Shown here: piece by piece, positions 58,776-64,000 of the stretch
Position numbering within the stretch: position 1 is the stretch's first letter
Layout: every line of letters starts with the position of its first letter
NCBI RefSeq assembly: GCF_026212465.1
Contig: NC_080049.1
Coordinates: 17,531,984-17,595,983 of the forward strand
Direction of reading: 5' to 3'
DNA length: 64,000 bases
Source: Amaranthus tricolor
Taxonomy: Eukaryota > Streptophyta > Magnoliopsida > Caryophyllales > Amaranthaceae
Position numbers and translations under genes: made by a program
Notes under the pieces: generated by a model
Seen by the model: the letters and a program-made list of their open reading frames with translations, nothing else
Database searches by the model: none
Told to the model about the DNA's origin: nothing

Positions 58776-58777
58776 AG

Positions 58778-61429
58778 TGTAACGGGCAGTTCTTTTCCAA
58801 ATACAGGTTTAATATAATATAATAGTAAATAATGCTAAGCGGAAGTCTATCGTACCGTGATTATTGTGAAAAACAAATAAGACAAAACAGAATTTTCAAC
58901 AAAAACAAAGAAAACTTAAATCATTAAAATATAATTTTACGTATTACATCTTTCTTTAATACATAATTATCTTTTTTACATACTCGTAATATAAACTACA
59001 TATATACTAACATCACATAGACAATACAATAGCTTCTTAATAACTTCATGTAAAATTACCTGCAGCATCTGCTCCCGAAATATGGGAACAGCCGATGGAA
59101 ATCGGTCAGCTTTAAAAAAAACCGAGTATAAAAACTTACCGCAAATATACAAGTATTGATAGTATATGCACGGCATTAAGTAATAAGCAAAAATAAGTGC
59201 ATTGCAATAAATAATATGCAAGGTATCTTATGTATTATAAGGAATTCATTTTTATATTAGATTCATTTATATATATATATAACTTCTGGTCCTTCTGCTT
59301 GAGTACCAGGGCGTGATTTACTAACACTTCTGCTTGAGTGTTAGGGCGTGGAATCCGATTACTTGTTTAGTGAATGCAACACATATGATCTTTGTTTGGT
59401 ATATGTAAGGGCCTGTTAGGGTGAGGTAAACCAAAACCCCTAACTTAGTGGGAGTCGTCACTCCTCCAGTACAATGTTGCTCGAGCCACAGATCAGGTTA
59501 AACAACCTTACTGTGTTCGCCGTATTTTACGTGCCGGAAAACACGTCCCACGTTTTTTACATGCCGGAAGCATGGTTCGGCATTTCCTTACTATCAAGCC
59601 TTTTTATTATCATGTTACTGTTTTCATATAAATGCAACATTACAATAACATATAATAGAAATTTATTTATAACAACTTACATATAAATAATCATTTATTA
59701 TTAAACTGAAATGGGTATTTAGTATTTATTTGTAGATAAATTTTCAATTAAGTTTAATTAATTTCTTAATAATCAATTTCTTAAATGACTATTTATTTTA
59801 AATGTTAAAATAAATAGTTTCATTATAAATAAATACTAAAAATATCTTTAAAAGGACATATTGGGTTTATTATAGATCCTAACTCATTTATCCAAATATT
59901 TAGAAAATAAAATTTTATTTCATTTAATTAATTTCTTAATAGCTTATTTTTTTAGATTTAGTACATGAATAATTAATTCCCTTAAGATCGAAATCGACAC
60001 GAAATATTTTAAAATAAATAATTTATTAAATGAGTTGGCGTATATTCTTATTCACCAAAATAAATTAATTTTAATTATTATTTCACTTTTCTTTCTTTTT
60101 GCCTACATAACAATTTAGATTATTAATTTATTTCATTAAAATTTAAATATCGCAAAATTTTACAAAAAATAATTTAAATGAAATGAAAATACAGTAACAC
60201 TAAAATAAATTATTTTTTTCCAGAAATAATTATTTTTAACCCAAATTTATGAATTTCCTTATTTTATGTGTTTTTTTAGCAAAAATTAATAATAATATTT
60301 ATACTTCACTATAATTCACGAAATTAATACAAAACTTATATTTCATATATATATATGTACAGAAAAATGTTCATTTAAAAATATTAATATTTACTATTAT
60401 AATTAAAATTATTTCAGATTATGCGGTTTGTTTTTTTAGAAAAAATTAATAATAATATTTATACTCAACAATATTTCACGAAATTAATACAAAATCTATA
60501 TCTCATATATATATATATATATGTACAGAAAAAATTTCGTTTAAAATTATTAATATTTACTATTTTAATTTAAATTATTTTAGATTTTGCGGTTTTTGGC
60601 AATTTCAAAGAATAAATCATATAAATTAAATTACAACGAATTAATTCACCAAAATTTGCAGAAAATTAAATTTAAATATAATAAACACATGTAAAAATTT
60701 ATGGGCATAATTTCATGTAAATAAATATATGTAAGAATTTATACCTTCAATAATTTCACTATTAATTAAATTCCTTTGTTGTAGAATTTTTAGCCACAAA
60801 ATTAGCTTCCTCCCCTTGAATTTCTATAATTAACACTATATATTATTATTAGAAATTTTTTGGGAATTTTTAGAAATTTTTCTAGGGTTTTTATAATTTT
60901 TCTTTAGGAATTAGCTTATATGAATTAATTTTCTGATTTTCTTCTCTCTTTTTTTTTTATATATCCCACGGTATGCTTTGGGTTTTATAGGCTAAGGATG
61001 GTAAAATTATTTATTATTTTAATTTCCTTCATGGGCAAGAAAAATTAAGATAAGGACTACATAATAATCATGCCATCTAAATAAAAACTAAGTGGAAATT
61101 ATGCCACCTAGCTAAAACTTGCCGCCAACATTTAGATTTTTTTCTTTTATTTTTTTTATTTTTTTTATTTTATTATTATTATATATATATTTCTATATTA
61201 AATCATAAATTAATATAGGAAATAAAAAGATTAACTTATTGTAGGTAATTTAGCTAGACTTAATATATAGGTAATTTATTTTAAGAGAAATAAATTATAT
61301 ATAAAAGAAAATCGAGAACTTAAAAACGATTGGAATAAAATTTGAAACGGCATTAAAAAGAAAATAATAAAACGAAACGATTATTGAATTTGTCAAAATA
61401 TTTAAGATTAAGAAAAACGGTCTGTTACA
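58778..61429 (-). repeat. 5' LTR of the outer Tekay-type element
   Basis: TGTAACGGGCAGTTC to CGGTCTGTTACA, 2652 bp, partner of 39187-41802. It contains two CTTCTGCTTGAGT(A/G) units near 59289 and 59328. Confidence 0.93.
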
Positions 61430-61434
61430 GCCAC

Positions 61435-61680
61435 GGTTTTCCTAGCTACGGTTCCCTTTTACTAACAATAGGCAAATTAGTTATGTTTCTCCTTTACTAA
61501 TATTAGCAACGGTTTCCTTTACTAAAATTAGCTATTGTTCCCTTTTCCAATAATAGGTACGGTTACATTTAACTAATAATAGGCACGGTTACCTTTAACT
61601 AATAATACCTAAGGATCCCTTTACCAAAATCAGCTACGGTTCCCTTCACTATATTTAGCTAATTTAGTCATTCACTAAAT
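61435..61680. repeat. tandem ACGGTTCCCTTT-type repeats
   Basis: About seven diverged units of 30-40 bp with cores CTACGGTTCCCTTTTACTAA, GCAACGGTTTCCTTTACTAA and GCACGGTTACCTTTAACTAA. They are in the SIRE-like LTR right half and are not visible in the other SIRE-like LTR copies here. Confidence 0.75.
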
Positions 61681-62135
61681 ATAGATCCGAAGCAAAAGCC
61701 TAATAAAAAGGATTTAGAAAATCACACGTTAGGTGGTTATAAAATATTTTTCCATTTAACTTTAATAATTAAATAATACAGCAAATTAATTTTAACTAAT
61801 ACATCAACTAAAAAATCAGAAATCATAAAAATCAGAATTTCCAGCAGACGTATTTTCTTCAGACTCCAGTCTGGGAACACTGCACTATTTCCAAATTCCA
61901 GTTTTGCAAGATCATTAAACTTCGGAACAGTACACCTCCTGTCTACATTTGACATCCTAAGCGATATACCTTTTCTAACTTCTTTGGATTCCTTTGACGA
62001 TTACATGTTAATAGACTAAGTCATAGGTACTATCAACGATCTTAATCACGACCGGATATTGACCTGCAAACATTCTCTAAAAATACATTTGTTTATATGA
62101 AGTGTAGTCATCATCAAAACCTAAGAGAGTCAACA

Positions 62136-62860
62136 TAAATAATATTGGAAAGCCTATTGTATGTAGGGGTAAAGATATGTCTTTAACTGTAAAAAGCGAA
62201 TACATTTTCAACAGATTCAAATGTCTAAAACATTAAGCAAGAATTATATAGTTTTGGAGGGTTTATTTTAATTTAGACGTATAAAGACATTTAACACATG
62301 TTGCTTTATTACTTTTAAAACTGCCTATAACCTAAGTATTGTAAGTTGTTTTCAGTTACGTAAAACATTTTCCAACGATAACAAGCGAGTTAAAGGTTTG
62401 CGTATTATCGACAAAAAATTACTGTCAAAAATCTATATCTCTATAGTTTTTGAGGGTTTATTGTAATTTAGATGTATAAAAGCTTCTAAAATATGTAGCT
62501 TTATCTACGCTTAAAACCTTCTAAACCTAAATATTGTAAGTGGTTTTTAGGCGCATAAAAACGTTTCCTACGATAACAAGCGACGAAAAGGTTTGTGTAT
62601 TATCGACAAAAATAACTGTCAAAAATCAAGCGTCGAAGATTTGTAACTCTTAGTTTTTAGACGCTTTTTCAACCGTTATAAAAAATATTCGACACTTTTT
62701 ATGTGTTGAAAAGTCAACATTTTTCCATCAATATTCTCCGTGCGTTTTTGTTGTGTTTCCATATTAACAACCCTTTTAAAATAGACCCCGATCCCATTAG
62801 TTCCATTTAGGTACCTGGCAATTCAAAGTGTTGCATTCATACAATTCTCTTTTGGATTAT
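62136..62860. repeat. non-coding stretch with a ~190-bp tandem duplication
   Basis: 62247-62439 and 62448-62630 are diverged direct copies. Shared blocks include GAGGGTTTATT, CCTAA(G/A)TATTGTAAGT, CGATAACAAGCGA and GTATTATCGACAAAAA. The remainder is AT-rich with no gene. Confidence 0.7.
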
Positions 62861-63862
62861 GCATGAACTGAATTATAACCCCAACCGCATAAGTAATATC
62901 TTGTCTAGTATGAGCAAGTAGATGCGTTTTCCATCAAGTCTTTGATACTGCTCCTTTTCGATTGGTTCTACTATTTTAATCAAATAAAGATCATGGTTAC
63001 CTACCATTGGAGAATCAGTTGGTTTACAGTCAATCATCCCAGCATTTGCTAGTAAATCAAGCGCATATTTTTCTGAGATATAAATATCCCAGACTTAGAC
63101 CTTAACACCTCAATTCCTAGAAAGTAATTTAGTCTTCAAGATCTTTAATTTCAAATTCTATAAATAATTTTCCTTTCAAGTATTTTATGTCCTTGGTATC
63201 ACTTCTAGTAATTATCATATCGTCTACATAGATTATGAAACATGTCAATAGCTCTCCTCTTTTCTCGAGGAATAGTTTATGATTAGAATAACATTGGTAG
63301 TGCAAAACGTACTTTTTCTTCACTCTTGTGAATCTTTCGAACCTAGCACTAAGTGACTGCTTAAGACCATATAAAGCTTTCCTCCTCCTACATTATTTTC
63401 TCTTCCTGAAGTCTTTGTTGAAATCTGATGGTTCTTCTGTGTAAACCTCTTCTTGAAATTCTCAATGGATAAGAGCATTTTTAACATGAAATTGGTGGAG
63501 TGGCCAAACTTCTGTTGCAGCAACTGATATGGGTGCTCGAATTATGCCAAGTTTTGCAACTAAAGAAAAAGTTTTTTTGAGTAGTCAATGCTACAGGTTA
63601 GAGTGTACTCCTTGGCGACTACTTTAGCTTTACCTTTCTACGGTACCATCTGCTTCATATTTGATAGGCTATTTCTTATATGGTAGCCCACATTTATCCC
63701 ATGTTTGATTTTGTTCGAGAGCCCTCATTTTTGTCTCCATATCTTGTTTCCACCAGTCATCTTTTAGAGATAAGAGGGGTAGTATGTTCATTCCAATCAT
63801 CAAACAACATGAGTTTGATGCAGTATCCAAATGTGCAATTTGGAATTAAAGTGATATTATAA
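62861..63862 (-). pseudogene. decayed copia reverse transcriptase
   Basis: Minus-strand fragments: WWKQDMETKMRALEQNQTWD near 63760, the second RT site FIIYVDDMIITRSD at 63129-63323 (YVDD intact), then EVLRSKSGIFISQ-like and KYALDLLANAGMIDCKPTD near 62990-63110. Several frame breaks separate them. No LTR or primer site was found, so the element ends are unknown. Confidence 0.75.
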
Positions 63863-64000
63863 ACTATTAATGGATGAATTATTATCCAAAAGTAAGACAA
63901 TTCATAAGAAAATAGAGGAGAAAATTATTTAAAAAATTTAAAAAAGGAAGATAAAGTAGTCATGAGAGAAAATGGGAAAATCCAACACTACAAATAACTA
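63863..64000. other. AT-rich end of window
   Basis: Nothing recognised. Confidence 0.4.

Larger units (their letters stand above)
39187..61429 (-). mobile_element. Ty3/gypsy, Tekay-type chromovirus lineage, gag deleted and split by a second gypsy
   Basis: LTRs 39187-41802 and 58778-61429 are flanked by GCCAC (39182-39186, 61430-61434). The primer-binding site at 58762-58775 sets the minus strand. Pol runs 58436 to 55622 and resumes at 42363 to 41840 across a plus-strand gypsy inserted at AATAG. Only about 320 bp separate the primer site from protease, so gag is missing. Without the inner element it is about 9 kb. Confidence 0.92.
38476..62135 (-). mobile_element. SIRE-like copia LTR, split by a Stowaway and by a gypsy
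   Basis: The left part (38476-39186) has GGTGAATTGTTGTTTTAATA and GCAGAATTAGATAAAAG, like the 3' part of the 8370 copy in reverse. The right part (61430-62135) has TCCAGTCTGGGAACA, CGATCTTAATCACGACCGG and TCATCATCAAAACC, ending GAGTCAACA. GCCAC at both sides of the gypsy joins the halves. Its left terminus is truncated or mutated, and no own target duplication could be matched. Confidence 0.7.

Noticed and set aside
38476..62140. A 5-bp target duplication for the split SIRE-like LTR
   Set aside because: The left end is altered; AAATT on the left and TAAAT on the right do not match.

Overview
The window looks like plant (eudicot) nuclear DNA from a transposon-packed intergenic region. The evidence is spliced genes with GT..AG introns, Ty1/copia elements primed by initiator-Met tRNA, Ty3/gypsy elements with chromodomain-type or second RNase H domains, a MULE, a hAT, a CACTA and a Stowaway MITE. 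The species cannot be named from the sequence. No bacterial operons, rRNA, tRNA or CRISPR are visible. Almost every large block is an insertion whose two ends and target-site duplication (TSD) can be read directly, so the window is best described as nested insertions.

Region 1-6342 is the oldest background. It holds the 3' tail of an RTE-type LINE, two palindromic MITEs, a decayed copia (2240-4370), and the last three exons of an alpha/beta-hydrolase gene (4935-6149). That gene is the only host gene recognised that is not inside a transposon.

Region 6343-37521 is one decayed minus-strand copia of about 5 kb, swollen to 31 kb by five insertions. These are a hAT (6976-7928, TSD GATGAGAT), a SIRE-like solo LTR (8370-8945, TSD CTTTG), a MULE (9961-18985, TSD TAAAAATAA), a Tat-lineage gypsy (19864-32441, TSD GGGGT) and a CACTA element (33158-36195, TSD ATG). 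The copia itself is flanked by TAATT. The MULE contains a solo-LTR-like element (14086-18349, TSD CCCTT), which contains another SIRE-like solo LTR (16871-18053, TSD AGACG). The Tat element also contains such an LTR (21992-23171, TSD TTCTT). The MULE carries a MuDR-type transposase on plus and a GRF-zinc-finger membrane protein gene on minus. The Tat carries an antisense multi-exon gene. The CACTA carries six exons of a PDS5 cohesin-cofactor gene.

Region 37522-62135 holds a tentative copia LTR (37710-38364), then a SIRE-like LTR (38476-62135) split by a Stowaway MITE and by a minus-strand Tekay-type gypsy (39187-61429, TSD GCCAC). That gypsy is itself split by a young plus-strand Tekay-type composite with three LTR copies (42364-55616, TSD AATAG). 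The composite contains the best preserved coding sequences here: a 315-aa acidic ORF upstream of gag (present twice), a gag-protease ORF, and an 1127-aa pol ORF. One base separates gag-protease from pol.

Region 62136-64000 has a roughly 190-bp tandem duplication, a decayed copia reverse transcriptase on minus, and AT-rich DNA. Most genes here serve transposition. The captured PDS5 piece and the hydrolase exons are the cellular-origin sequences recognised.
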